NCBI GenBank assembly: GCA_001949185.1
Contig: BDGG01000002.1
Location: 2,556,467-2,620,466, forward strand
Direction of reading: 5' to 3'
Length of the DNA: 64,000 bases
From: Ramazzottius varieornatus
Lineage: Eukaryota > Tardigrada > Eutardigrada > Parachela > Ramazzottiidae
Below are positions 24,323 through 36,138 of the stretch, in pieces; position 1 is the first letter of the stretch; each line of letters starts with the position of its first letter. Below the pieces are notes generated by a model. It did not search any database. It was not told the origin of the DNA and saw nothing but the letters and a program-made list of their open reading frames with translations. Position numbers and translations under genes: made by a program.

Positions 24323-25091
24323 CTGATCTGCAGTGTCTCCACTTGCTGTTTTCCTTGTTTTTTTTGGACGAATTCCATGTGTATACTATGGTCTAACGTT
24401 CTTCATCCCTTGACATATTACGCACCACTGTCACAAAACTAATTTTTATGTGTATGTACTCCCAAGCGTCTGCAGAGCTGCATCTCAGTCAAGTGCTCTC
24501 TTCCGAAAGCCTGGTATGGTTCTAGCATGTCAAAGCCGTTTCAAGAGAAGCTTATTCCCGATAGACGTCTCCTTCTGACAGTTACAGTACTTGGCAATGT
24601 GTTCACGTCAAATACGTCAACTCTCGTTTTGAAGCAGTATGGAATCTTCCTGATGTTGATACATTGGCACATCCGCCTCCCTATCAAAAGACATACGGAC
24701 TCTTAATGGGTATTCTGACAGCTCGTTGGCTCCTCTTCATTCACTCGGTGCTCTTTTTAATTGCTCTTTCCTGTTTCATACAATTAACAGCAGCACAGGA
24801 AATGCCGTCATGCTGACATTCCTTCCGACATTGAATCCCACAGCAATCAACTCATTCTTTACACACGTTGGAACCATCCAGCGGAAAGTGACCAAAATAA
24901 AACGAACAAGCAACGTTTTTCCGATACGAAATTTATAGAGACGTCTACGGATGAACTGATCCAGATCACTCCCTCAGGTGGCCCAAAGCATTTGGCCACG
25001 CCTCGTCTGAATATAATAATTACAGTTGTGCTGACATGGATAAATGGCGGCAAGAAAAAAAGTCGTTTGGCTACGTAGAGTTATTTCATCA

Positions 25092-26994
25092 TCATTGGGA
25101 CGACGCATCGGAAAGGTCGGACCGGTTATCGTGTTCGGAACCGGTCAGACTGCGACTGTGGCTGCTGCTTCTGCTGAGGTTGCTGGCTGATCGTTCTATC
25201 GAGTTGCTCCTTGAGTTGTTGCTGTTCGGCATTCCGTGGTGGTGGTGAAGACCGTCAACGGTGGCGGCCCAAGGCCGAAGATTTTGAAGGGCGTGTAGTG
25301 AGGCATTATTCATACACAAGGCATCGGGAGTATCAGTATAGGGGCCAGCCGCTTTGGTCACTTCGGCCAATTGCGACAATAACATGCGATTGGCCGCTTG
25401 TCGATCGGCTTCGCGCTCTTCAGCAGTTTGCCGCCTGAAGACAAGATGGCTCATAAAGAAATCAATTACATGGTATCGATCTTGGATCTAAAGTGTAGAC
25501 CGCAATAATTGGTCCGCCTGATAGGAATTATACTTTTAAATTATTTGGAGGCTCGGTAGGCAAACTCGACAAGGTTGTTCTCCCAAGTGACGCACTGTTC
25601 CAGCAAATTTTGGCTGCTTGTGTGCGCGACTTAGAAAAAGAACCTTGCCGAGTTCGTTTGCCGGAGTTGCGTTTCAGTTTGGTTGCGTAGGTCAATCGAT
25701 TATCGGTTTCGTATTGAAACGGAAGTCGTTAGCAGATAAAAATTAATTTGATGGATGAGATGCAGTAATGGACTTTAGACCAACTTACCGGTGCTTGGTG
25801 CGACGATTTTGAAACCAAGTTTTGACCTGCAGGCGAACAAGACAGCTTTTGACTAAGTAGGTGGAATCAATTAAACGATGTGGCGCGCAAAAACACGCGG
25901 TGATCAGAATGATGAAGTTGTTATGTTGGCACAGCACGAACCTATCAACGGAACGCTCGATTAAGTTTTAGTTACCTGTGCGTCAGTCATTTTCAAGGAC
26001 TTCGCTAGTGAAGCTCGCTCGGCCGAGGCCAAATACTTTTGCCGGTGGAATCGCTTTTCTACACACGATAAAACACCATCGTCACACACAGGCAAATGGG
26101 GAGCATGAAAGAGTGACAGCTTGACAATCGCCTGGCCAAGGAGGCATAGCACAGCAAGCCTAACTGGCTCTTGGTCACAATAAAATTCCCAGCTGTGGGA
26201 AAGTTACTGTGTTCCTTACCGAGTTCGCAAATTTGGATCCTGGTGAAAGAAGTGCGAGGCTTCTTGCGCTTAGGTGGCGTGCGGTTCTGGTAAGGATGAC
26301 CGATTCGACGGGTCACTGCAAGACAAACCGTAGTAAAATAGGGCTGTACGATGAATTTCTACTTTAAAATGAGACTTAAGCAAATGAATTCACCCAGGTC
26401 GTTTGTCCAAGTGGCGCACGCACTAAGCCTGCAATAATGTGAACGTACGCCACCTGGATAACAATCTGGGTAAAGGCACAAACGTTTTCCATTCGTTGGG
26501 CTCCCATGTTTCTTGGAAGTTCTCAGAGCAATATTGATAATTGTACTCGATCGCACGCTTGGACATTCAGGCTAACACTTACACAATCGTCGGGCAGGAT
26601 CGAGCCACGGGTACGGCGGTACACCGGCATGTCCAGCTACGCTGAACATTGCGGGATGAGGTGGGATAACTCCACATGAGTTCACAGGTCGCTGTGCCGG
26701 CATTTTCAGGACATTCCCTCCATTCAACTGATTATAATAGTACTCTGAGGGATAATAGGGGGAGGAAGAATACAATAAACCGGCGGCAGCATAGGCGTCC
26801 TGTAATGACCCCAACACATTCTCATTCACGCATTTGCTCTGTACGGACTTCTCCTCGGACGGCCCATCCTTCCTAATTTCACAGCTTCCTAGGATACTGT
26901 CAATGCTGAACGGATTACTGGACTTCTTCGTCTTGATATCCGGGGACCTTTCGCACTTGATGGGTGTCGGGCGCTTGACACTTTGGACTTCCAT
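25092..26994 (-). CDS. TLX: TLX/HOX11-class homeodomain transcription factor
   Basis: Five exons (26994-26583, 26315-26220, 26058-25976, 25826-25789, 25434-25092) join in phase to 323 residues. Near the N-terminus FSIDSILG is an EH1-type repression motif. A YPWLD motif precedes the homeodomain. The run [20 protein letters not shown] leads into the homeodomain, as in TLX1-3 and Drosophila C15. Helix 3 reads [14 protein letters not shown] and carries the TLX-diagnostic Thr47. The family tail [19 protein letters not shown] follows. Introns split the homeodomain after CEL(G) and at Q44/V45. Tryptophan 56, usual in TLX, is histidine here. It would act in the nucleus as a developmental regulator, typically of neural, muscle or appendage fates in other animals. 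Confidence 0.93.
25555..25668. repeat. short palindromic element, GTGGCGCAC family, in TLX intron 4
   Basis: GGCAAACTCGACAAGGTTG at the left is mirrored by CAACCTTGCC/GAGTTCGTTTGCC-type sequence at the right. The inner arm CTCCCAAGTGACGCAC matches the family core. Confidence 0.6.
26375..26495. repeat. short palindromic element, GTGGCGCAC family, in TLX intron 1
   Basis: TCCAAGTGGCGCACGC and GTACGCCACCTGGATAAC form inverted arms about 45 bp apart. Outer arms are GAATTCACCCAGGTCG and CAATCTGGGTAAA. Confidence 0.6.
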
Positions 26995-28894
26995 TTTGAA
27001 AAGAGGCGTTTGAGGGAGCGTTGTCGGCCGGTCGGACTTGATGAAGAGCAGAGTATGAAACTAAACGATCGTCTCAATGTTTGAACGGTTTATTTACACT
27101 GTCAAAAATGAAACGGATATGGCTATTCATCACGGTGGAATACGTTCACGTTTCTTGAGTGTGTACGCTTTCGACAATCATCAGGCCCATCATGGTCTCT
27201 ATCAATCTGTATGTGGCCCGATAGCTCAAACAGCGATTATTAACCACTCTTCCGCCCAAAGGCACCTCGCTTTAGTGTCGTATTGGCTCTTCACGGAACG
27301 AGTGGGAGTTGGTTAGTCTTTCCGGCACAACCCCCTCTTCTCAACCGTAAAACACACTACTTCAAACACGAGAACGAAGCTTTCTGAATCCCAAACTTAC
27401 CATGTTCGCAGCAGAATATCTCTCTTCTACATCGCCCAAGGAAACTACTGGGGAAAAAAAGCCGATCACGCTTTCCCACGGTTAGATTACGGGAAACTGA
27501 GCAAACGAAACGGAGAAAAGGTGAAAAGGTGAAAAGGTGTAGAAAAGTTGCGCCGCTGAAAACCGAGCTTGAGGTTTCCACTTTTCAATTTGCATTCGTT
27601 CCGATCTCAAACTTTTCACCTAAAATTAATCGGCATGTCAATTAGGCCCTTTGTTGCTGGTCGACTTGTGATAGATCATTTCCAAGATTTTTTTGCGCCA
27701 TAAGGCACGAATACCGGTAGACTTGGTGACGTCGGCAGTCGGAACGTTGAAGGCTTAATGGGAAAAGCATTGAGTGGCGATCAAGGATGTTAAGAGGACG
27801 GTGCACTACTCTGTGGTATGCGATATTGACTTGTTTTGATGAGTTAACATTCTCATAACTGCCCACTTTGTGTATCGCTGTATCATAACTTCCATTAGGC
27901 CGCCTGAGAATAGCCTCTTCGGCTTGTGAACACTCTAGGAACCGCCTGCATGCCCACGTAATGGAAGCATCTTCATCGGCACCAAATGGCATCATTCGGA
28001 CGACGGCACTTTAGGCACTGATTTAATCGAGTGCCGAGGAATCTTTCTCCCACTCCCGTCAAAAACGACCGGCAAATGGACCCTTTTCAATTAAAATTCT
28101 TGCACTTTGCATCACGAGGCTATATCAGCACAAACGACATCACCGAACTGTCGACATCTCACTGTGTCTTGTCATGGGAAATTCGCTTCCAAGTTCGAAG
28201 CCAATGTGCTTTCTCTTGGGTTGTTTGCTACGGTTTTCCGTGTACTCCTAAAAATGGAAAACAGCGTGAAAATTTTGTGGAAAAAATCTAAGAAGCTCTG
28301 TTGGGTTCTTCTTGAGACTTAGCGTGCCAAGAAAATTTTACGCGGATGTGGTCGAGAAGCGCACTAACTTCCGCACAATAAGGTCCATTGTATCGGGTTG
28401 TCACACCGGCTGCGAAAGACACAATCCCTTTTCCGCCTCCTCATCACTTTAATTGCCGGACAATTCAGCCTTAATCGGTTCCGCCCATTGTGACGGACCA
28501 TGGCAGCTCCCTTGGTGCCTTGACTTAGATACGGACAGGCGGTCCCCGGTGGCCATCCGTCGAGCTTATCCAAGCGTGACAGTTATCGCTGATTCAAAGG
28601 AGCTTTGTATACTTTGTGCACCATGACAAGAGCAGACATTGACTTTTAATGTCAGGTCGCATCACCGGCTTAAACACCAGGGAAAGCGTGCAATGATCAA
28701 AGGGCAATTTGTCTAATGAATAACTGCACACATAACAACATGTCGACTATATTGCTAGATATGTTTCATGTTCAGCCTTGTCAAACGTCAGTATTGTTTC
28801 GCGAAGCAATTCCGGTGTGTGAAGTGTCATTCTTGACTGGTATATCTTGTACTGTGCAGGTGTTTGGGTTCAAACTTATTTGGACGGGGCAAAG

Positions 28895-29165
28895 GAATCC
28901 ACCCAGACCGTTCTCCCAAGTGGATCATCCTCGCACAAACAATGCAACAAATGTGCGCCACTCGGGAAGGCGGCAAATGGATTTATCGGGAGATTTTTAT
29001 CAAGTGGCGCACGATCAGATCCACCAACATACAAATTTGTGTCACCCTTGGTCGGCGGCAACTGAAGTCACTCAATCGTTCCTCAAGTGGCGCACGATCG
29101 CGCCAAGAAGAATGTGCATATGCGCCACTTAAGAGATCGGTCGAGGCGAAATCATTTGCCGACGT
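28895..29165. repeat. cluster of GTGGCGCAC-family palindromic elements
   Basis: Successive AAGTGGCGCAC and GTGCGCCACT arms occur near 28954, 29004, 29088 and 29123. The right end reads CATTTGCCGACGTTCC, resembling the end of the 41.8-kb copy. At least two elements are abutted or nested. Confidence 0.6.
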
Positions 29166-29264
29166 TCCATTTTGCCCTTGCTCCAATTTTTTTTTGATTT
29201 TGGCATGATCGTACTGTACAATCGGGTGCTAATGTCGCGGGTTGTGTAGCGGATGCAGTGAAAC

Positions 29265-29305
29265 TGGTTAGTTTTCATGGTTAGTTTTCATGGTTAGTTT
29301 TCATT
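29265..29305. repeat. 13-bp tandem repeat, three copies
   Basis: TGGTTAGTTTTCA is repeated three times head to tail. Confidence 0.8.
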
Positions 29306-29567
29306 GTATTAGAGAATTGCCCACGCGAACGACCACCAAAGACTTTCTTGCTCGTAATCGAGCGGGAAGAACTTGTACTACGGGTTTCGTCTCTTGAAGC
29401 AGTCTTGATGTACTGCTTGTGGCCAGTTTAAACGCTTGGCCGCGCCGTGTCCGTGAGAAATGCAAGTTAATAAAGCAGAAAAACATCTCATGATTGCAGG
29501 ATGCATCGTTGCTTTGACGGCGACAAGCTGTCATTTAGACATGGTGGCTATCACAAAAAAGCCAAAG

Positions 29568-29608
29568 CTTCGCGCTACGCCCAGTATTGATTTGGGCGTG
29601 GCGCGAAG
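29568..29608. repeat. hairpin, 16-bp stem
   Basis: CTTCGCGCTACGCCCA pairs with TGGGCGTGGCGCGAAG (one mismatch) across a 9-base loop. No adjacent gene. Confidence 0.6.
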
Positions 29609-30907
29609 AAATTATCACGTTTGGCGCCAAAACCTTGCAAAAAGTTCCGCCGCCAACTTCAGAGTAAAAAACTCTCAAGAATGAAGAATATCCAAACTGC
29701 CACCCGATTTTTATATTTTGTGCGGTGATTTATCGTCATTAAAATAATGCTACCTACTAATTATCGTCGAATTCACGCGCAGCTGTTTGATTAAGATTAC
29801 CATTTATCAACGCGACGTACCGCCTAAAAGGAGGTCAATTGTGACATTATGATGCAAGTTTACGGACATGATAGCTTGATCTGCAGCGGATGTGACATGT
29901 TTATCTCCCGAAGGCAGGCCGAAGATTACACAAATTACACAGTGGCCAATGGTCAACTTCAGCTCGCTTTGACATAACAGCTTGATGATCTTGAATGATA
30001 TGACACCAGACAGTTAATCAGCGCGCAAGTACCGGAAAGACCACCTTTGTACGAGGCATTCTTCTGGCCGTAACCCTAGTAAATTAACTAGTGTCTTGCT
30101 TTCATGATCCAGAAACACGATCCCGTAACTATCTTAAATACCCATCTGATGACGAACTCATCGGGTTACCGAGATTGTGCTTAGGCAGTACGACCAGCGT
30201 GACATGCTCTAACCCTTCTGGTTACTGACATAGTTTCTGACATAAACGTGGAAAAGCGCCGAAAACAGCTCAGCAGATAAGTATGGTTCTCTGCGATCTA
30301 CTGCACTATACTACTGTACTCTGAAACGTCTGTCTCACTGCTCCTGAGCCAAGGTTGCTGGATAGTAAAAAATACTCTCTGGACGCTCAGTTGTTTTCCG
30401 GTTTTGAAAACTCAGGCTTTTTCCGAGAGATTTCTTCTCCGACCAAAGCTCTTGTTTAAAAAAACCGGGTTTTGCGAGTGATTGAATTAGCTCGGGGAGA
30501 GGAGTCAGAGGACGTCAGGTATATAGCTTATACTTTGCATATTTGGATGGAGGAACTTAATCGCGGCCACATTACAGCTCCCTGCGGGCGTCCACAGGCA
30601 GACAAGCCTCAGTGCGACGCCATGTAAGCGATAAGCACTATCGATAGCAGCTTGTTTTAAATGTTTAATGATGTGGTTAATTGATACTAAACAGTGGCTA
30701 TCACCACTCTATCCAATAACCCAGTCACCGTGCCATGGTCGCCTACGTGGTATTTGTAGTGATGGACACTGGGCATGTCCAGCGCAACTGCACTTTTGGA
30801 CCGTGGTCCGCTTGTCCAACTTCCATTAGCTTATCCTCGATGCAAAGTATCGATATCGGAAGTGTTAGAGTCTAATTTGCAAACATGATACTATCATCGA
30901 CGACGTC

Positions 30908-30945
30908 TGCAGGCAGGCAGGCAGGCAGACGGGCAGCCAGGCGAC
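30908..30945. repeat. (CAGG)n microsatellite
   Basis: GCAGGCAGGCAGGCAGGCAG with imperfect extension on the right. Confidence 0.8.
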
Positions 30946-32495
30946 TTCGCAAGAACGCGGGTAGAAGATGCAAGATATAGCAGGATGATTGTCCTGTTGA
31001 TTGCTCGAACGCGACGACGGCTACCACTGATTGACCTCGGAAAAGAGCTCTGAATTACCGGAAGAATAGCTTATGGCACATTGACTCAAACGGCTCCCTT
31101 GTATGTTCCTAGAGCTAAACGAACTTTTAACGATTTTTGAAATTTTGAAAGTGGATGAGGTGGTTAGACACCTTGCTTCGGTGTCGATTAAATCCAGGTG
31201 TGAAAGTGAAATAAAACCAGAATTCAGACCAGTGGCAAATTTCTTGCGTCTTGTGTAGGAAAATGGTTTACAGGTGTCAAAAGACTGCATGGCGCCAGTG
31301 TTTGTCATAAGATTAAATCCACCTTGTAATTATCTATCTTTTTGCTCTTCATTTCCCGTCAGTCTTTGACCTCTTTAGACGTTATACTGTACCGTGTATT
31401 GTCCGTACATCTGAAGAAGACGTGCGCGACATGAACGGAAGGCTATCATTAACACTCGTTACTTCTGATTTGAGTTACTTTTAAAGGTATCGGCACTTTG
31501 GTCGATGAACGGTGGCTCGTGATCGCACGTACCTATAAACTGGCCCCAAGTGAGAATCGTGTGAGACAGTTCACAACGGAAGCTGACTGATGGATGCACA
31601 CCATGTTGGTCACCAGTCATGATTTTGACATTGACCCCACGGATCATTAACGAGCGTGAGAAGAAAGAGTGGTTTCCAGCGGAACCCCCTTCTCGTGGTT
31701 CCCCAACGCTTCAGTGTACCGATCAATCACTAGAGACGAACTATCCGTCAACTGTGCCACCAATGTAGCATCAGAAACCCTTCTGTAAAATTTTTGAGTT
31801 GACTCTTAGCCTGGTCGCCGCGATCACGACCAAAAGCCAAAACTTTCGGTAGGAACATAAGGCATTTGTCCGCTCTTATGGAGACACCCGGCAAGGAGCC
31901 TTGATTTCTATTCGAAAGAGCGTTTCCAGACGGAGAAATGGTTTCTCCAGTGATGTCACTTTCATTACTACCGGTGATAAGGATATGTTTGTTTTGCGCG
32001 AGCACGTGTAACGGGACAGTCCATAAACTATGCACTCCATCAAGCTAATTGATTAAAGAATAATCGTATCTTTCATTACGGTCGATTGTTTTCGGATCGT
32101 TTAATGCAACTGACCTCACATGGCGTTCATTGGTGGCCAATTAACACGGGTAAGGGCGAAAGACCCGACGGCCTGCTGTGGTTGCTGCAGGCTGAACCAC
32201 GCGCCATAAGGTCATCATTATGGTTATCCTCAGACATCTGCCTTAATCTGCGGGTCATTAAGGTGATGATGTATGATGTCCAGAGCTTCAATTGACAGCA
32301 CCTAAATGGCTTACATGGCGTCCTGCATGCCTTTACAAGCCTCAATCTCAATTCGAGTCACATTTACGACTTATTTTCGGTACGGCACCCTAATAGAAAC
32401 ACTATATTTAGGATACACCGGCATAATGATTTTCGCTTCTTGATTTATTCGTAATCAAATCTCGACCAGTAAAACATCACTACGTAAAGTTAATT

Positions 32496-34070
32496 TCAGG
32501 AATTACTGGAAACGGTAGTAGTACGTCTCCAAGTCCATTGTTTCTTTGTGGTGGAATCGGAGGTGTCAGAGTGAGGACTTGAGGTGCTCGTAGTAGTGAC
32601 TGAGGTATCGACGCTACCACCGCTACTTATGCGAGGGTTTACAGCAGATGCTAGATAGAAGAAGAAGAGTAGATATCAATAGCCTGAACGCTTGTCCATG
32701 GGACGAGTGAATCTTGTGGATAGGAATTGTTCTGAGATCATCTACCTCCGCCGAAACCATTTTGGCCGCCGAAGCCTCCAAAGTTAGTACCACCTGTAAA
32801 TGGAACCATTGCAATCATTTTATAACTGCCGTATTTTACTGTTAACAGCCGAAGATATAATAAAACTTTTCACTTTGAAAAAAAATTATCCCGGTTAAGT
32901 TTTAGTTTGCTGCAGTGGATGTTCTGTCGTGATGGCATAGGAAAGTACTTACCGAACAGTGAGCCTCCGAAGGGGCTTGCGCTGCCGCCAGATGGCGCTG
33001 ATGACTGTCCACCTTGTGTACCTCCGAACGGCGAAAAGCTTCCGCTACCTCCAAAGGGATTAAATCCACCGCTGTTTCCCCCAAACCCGCCAGCCGCCGG
33101 TGCAGGACTACCGCCACCCGTGTTGCCTGAAGAGCCGAAGAGGTTGTTCCCGCCAAAGTTAAAAGTCCCGAACAATTGAGGGAAGGAAGAACTACCTGAG
33201 CCGCCTGACTGGTTCGGTTGTGCGCTTCCCCCGAAAGAAAAGATCATAGGTGTGGCTCGTATATTGGTTTGTTGATTGCCATTGCCATCTGTGGTAGTAT
33301 CAGAATTTGTTCCTTGTTGCACACCGGCTCTGATTGAGCTCGACCCACCTGTCTGGGCCCCTCGACCAGAGTTCTGTCCGGCTACTCCTGTGCTGCCCTG
33401 CAGCGACCCGGGGTTCGACGCGGGAGCCATTCCGAACCCTGAAAAGGATGGGAAGCCGCCATTGCCACTGTTGCCTCCAAAATTACCACCGCCGAAGTTA
33501 CCACCATTGAATCCGCCGCCATTGAATCCGCTACCACCGAACGGGTTGAAACCTCCGCTTCCACCGAAAGATCCAAAGCTTTTAGGCGCATTTCCGGTGC
33601 TAGGGCTTAAAGTAGGACTTGATGCGGGTGCAGACGGAGCCTGTGACGGCGAAGGTGAAGGGGAAGGCGAAGGTGCAGGTGACTCCGTTGGACTCGCAAC
33701 GGCTGGAGAAGGCTGTTGATTGTTACCCATGTTACCAAAGTTACCGAATCCGCTCATGGGGCTGCCGAAATTTCCAAAACCACCGGATCCGCCAGAGGGA
33801 TTTCCGAAGCCGGAGCCGAAAGAGGGAAAACTGATGCCCCCGAAAGGCGAACCACCTGAAAAAGTTTATGAATTTCATCTTAGATTCCAGCACTCGTATG
33901 CATTCTAGCCATACAATTCCAGCAACAAGTCTCTCTGCGGTTGCTGGAGTCGGGATTACAGACGAATTCGAGATCATTTTACGATACAGCGCACGCGTCT
34001 TACCTGAGCTTTCGCACTGGCAAAGTCCGAGCGACAATAAAATCCATATCATCGAAACTCTTGCGTCCAT
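32496..34070 (-). CDS. secreted Gly/Phe/Asn/Ser-rich low-complexity protein
   Basis: Four exons (34070-34004, 33855-32953, 32793-32746, 32650-32496) join in phase to 390 residues. The first exon encodes a signal peptide, MDARVSMIWILLSLGLCQCE. The large exon is low complexity: GFGNFGNMGNN-type repeats, a Pro/Ser block (SPAPSPSPSPSPSQAPSAPA), then GGFNPFGGSGF and GGNFGGGNFGG repeats. The C-terminus changes to Ser/Thr/Asp-rich sequence and ends TKKQWTWRRTTTVSSNS. Cysteines are absent from the repeat region. Such composition is typical of extracellular matrix, cuticle, silk-like or glue proteins; the function is inference. It is transcribed divergently from the Gln/Gly-rich secreted gene starting 714 bp away. 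Not recognised as a named family. Confidence 0.8.
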
Positions 34071-34783
34071 TGCAGTGATACGTCCTTCTTGGCTACGACC
34101 AGACAGTAGACAAGATACTTCAAACACTTACAATTCGAACCAAAGATAGTTTTCGGCAACCCTGGAAAATGAGACTGCGTCGAGGCAATAAATCATCGGC
34201 CGTCATGAAAATATTTCCTCGTCACTTTCCGAATGTGTGAGGAAATGGTATCGAGTGTTCAAGGCGACAAATAGAATTTTCGATTGCGCATAACCCGGTT
34301 GTGGTACATTTCCGTCTTTCCAAGCTCATAAAAACAAGTTATGACGTCGTTGCGCGATTGTTTCCGTTCCTTACAGCTGGGTATTTTGTGAGACAAAAAC
34401 AAAATTATACTATGACTAAGACGGCACAAGGAAACCAAAACTGGTCGAAGCGGTTTTCTACCAAGAAGCACGGAAGCACCTGTCCGCAACGAAGTATGGC
34501 TCCCGGCTCCTTTCGAAGCTTTTATGACGCTTACCGTCACGGCCTTTGTTGATCGGGTGCAATCTGAAGGTGATAACTTTTGTATCTGCGGAGGATGTAA
34601 GTTTTGCTGAAGAGACCATTGTATCAGTCACCGGATACGAGTATTTATCATCCTTGGGTCCAGGCTTCCACGCTCTCACGTATACTTCTACAGCAGAAAC
34701 CTTCGAGACTACTTTAATCTCCACGGTTCAGTGCCGATTAGCCTTCATTTCCGCGTGGATCGAAATCCGCTACATTTTCCAGG
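34071..34783. promoter_or_regulatory. divergent intergenic interval between two secreted low-complexity genes
   Basis: 713 bp separate the start codons of the two head-to-head genes, so both promoters must lie here unless distant. No obvious TATA box was fixed. Shared regulation is inference from the arrangement and similar products. Confidence 0.4.
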
Positions 34784-35979
34784 ATGATGTGCGGAACACC
34801 TTTGGTCTTCCTCCTCGTAGGATTTTCCTGGGCGGGTTCTCCTTTCTTCGACAACAGCAACTGTGAGTTTATCGAACTTAGTGTATGGTATGCCACGGTA
34901 ACCAGCGCAAATTGTAAGGCACAAAACATGACAAATTGTTTTTACTTTCAGTTGGAAATTTTCAACCTATGAATTTTCCTAAATTCCAATTCAGCGGGAT
35001 GAATGCATTCTCCAATCTTCAGACACAAGGTCAGACTCAGGGACAGAGCGCCGCCACCGGAGAGGGTACCGCTGACAGTGGTCAGTTGACCAGCGTCCAA
35101 AACTCCGACATGAAGACCAATGACGCCGGTACCTTGTCCACCGGGGGCAGTCTCGGTCAGTGTCAAGGTACCAACTGCAACATAAATGGCGCTTCCCAAG
35201 TCGGTACGCAAGGCGCCTTCCAAAGTCAAGGCTCTTTGGGCAGCCAAAAGCTTTTCAATGGACAAGGTGGTTTCAACAGCGGAGGGTTCCCGTCCTTCGG
35301 CATGTTTGGCGGTTCTGATAACACCGGCCTGCAAAGCCAGTTTCAAAGTCAATTCCAGAATAGTGGCGCTGCGGTCGGGAGCGGTCAAGTCGCTGCGGGG
35401 ACCGTCAACTCCGCCCAGAACACCAATGCGATTACCAACAAGGAAGGCACTCGAGTTCTCTCTACTAACATTGGTTCCGGACAAGGTACAAACTTGGGGT
35501 TGTCGGGGGCAGTTCAGGCTCAAGGACAGGGCCAAACTGCTGGTCAGATTTCCGGGATCAAGTCTACTAACACCAAGACTGGGGTGATGAACGGTCAAGG
35601 AGCCGATTTCGAGCAGAACAGCGCCAATCAAGGCATCAACCGTCAGAGTCAGTCACAGTCTCAAGGAACGGGCGCGGCTACTGGCCAAGCAAACGTCGTG
35701 GAAGGAAGTGCTCAGAACTTGCTGAGCTCGGATGTCAACACGAACAATGGGGGAACTTCCGTCAGCTCCAATGCGGCCAACACAGCCAGCGGAAAGGGAT
35801 TAAGAGTGAGCGGAGCAGTCAGCGCCGGTGGGGGCTCCCAGTCGCAAGTTCAAACGAATTCTCTGCAGGAAATGCTGGCTGGCCTGGGACGTCGACCACA
35901 AGTTCAAGCGAGAAACAACTATCCGGCTCCTGTTCCAGTAACTTCGGTCCTCCCTGCACCAAAAGCACCTGGCTATTAA
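34784..35979 (+). CDS. secreted Gln/Gly/Ser/Asn-rich low-complexity protein
   Basis: Two exons (34784-34862, 34952-35979) give 368 residues. A signal peptide, MMCGTPLVFLLVGFSWAGS, is followed by FGNFQPMNFPKFQFSGM. Irregular repeats follow in which TQGQTQGQSAATG, GAVQAQGQGQTAGQ and SQSQSQGTGAATGQAN alternate with Asn/Thr-rich segments such as SSDVNTNNGGTSVSSNAANT. There is one CQGTNC cysteine pair. The C-terminus is less repetitive and Pro-rich (PVPVTSVLPAPKAPGY). The product looks like an extracellular disordered structural protein. The FGNF start echoes the divergent neighbour, suggesting common ancestry or function. No named family recognised. Confidence 0.8.
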
Positions 35980-36138
35980 CGTCCCTGTCAAACTGAGCCT
36001 AACCGTGCGAGTCAATCAGTCCATGAACATTTTATAAAGAAAATTTTGTTTTTCGTTTCGTAACTCCGGTCAAGTAACTGACGCGTTTCAAGAAGAAGAA
36101 AACATGAGTAAAATGTCTGGAAATAGCAGATCACAAAA

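Larger units (their letters stand above)
26995..32495. other. 5.5-kb gene-poor stretch
   Basis: No intact gene is supported. Contents noted: GTGGCGCAC-family palindromes at 28.90-29.16 kb, a 13-bp tandem repeat near 29.27 kb, a 16-bp-stem hairpin at 29568-29608, a (CAGG)n tract near 30.91 kb, and a possible P-type ATPase remnant on the minus strand at 31.46-32.04 kb. Open frames elsewhere look random. Confidence 0.5.

Noticed and set aside
33276-33719. 147-residue Pro-rich open frame on the plus strand
   Set aside because: It is the antisense shadow of the Gly-rich secreted gene; glycine codons read backwards give proline.
34948-35631. 227-residue minus-strand open frame
   Set aside because: Shadow of the Gln/Gly-rich gene, whose sense reading has a signal peptide and a valid splice junction.
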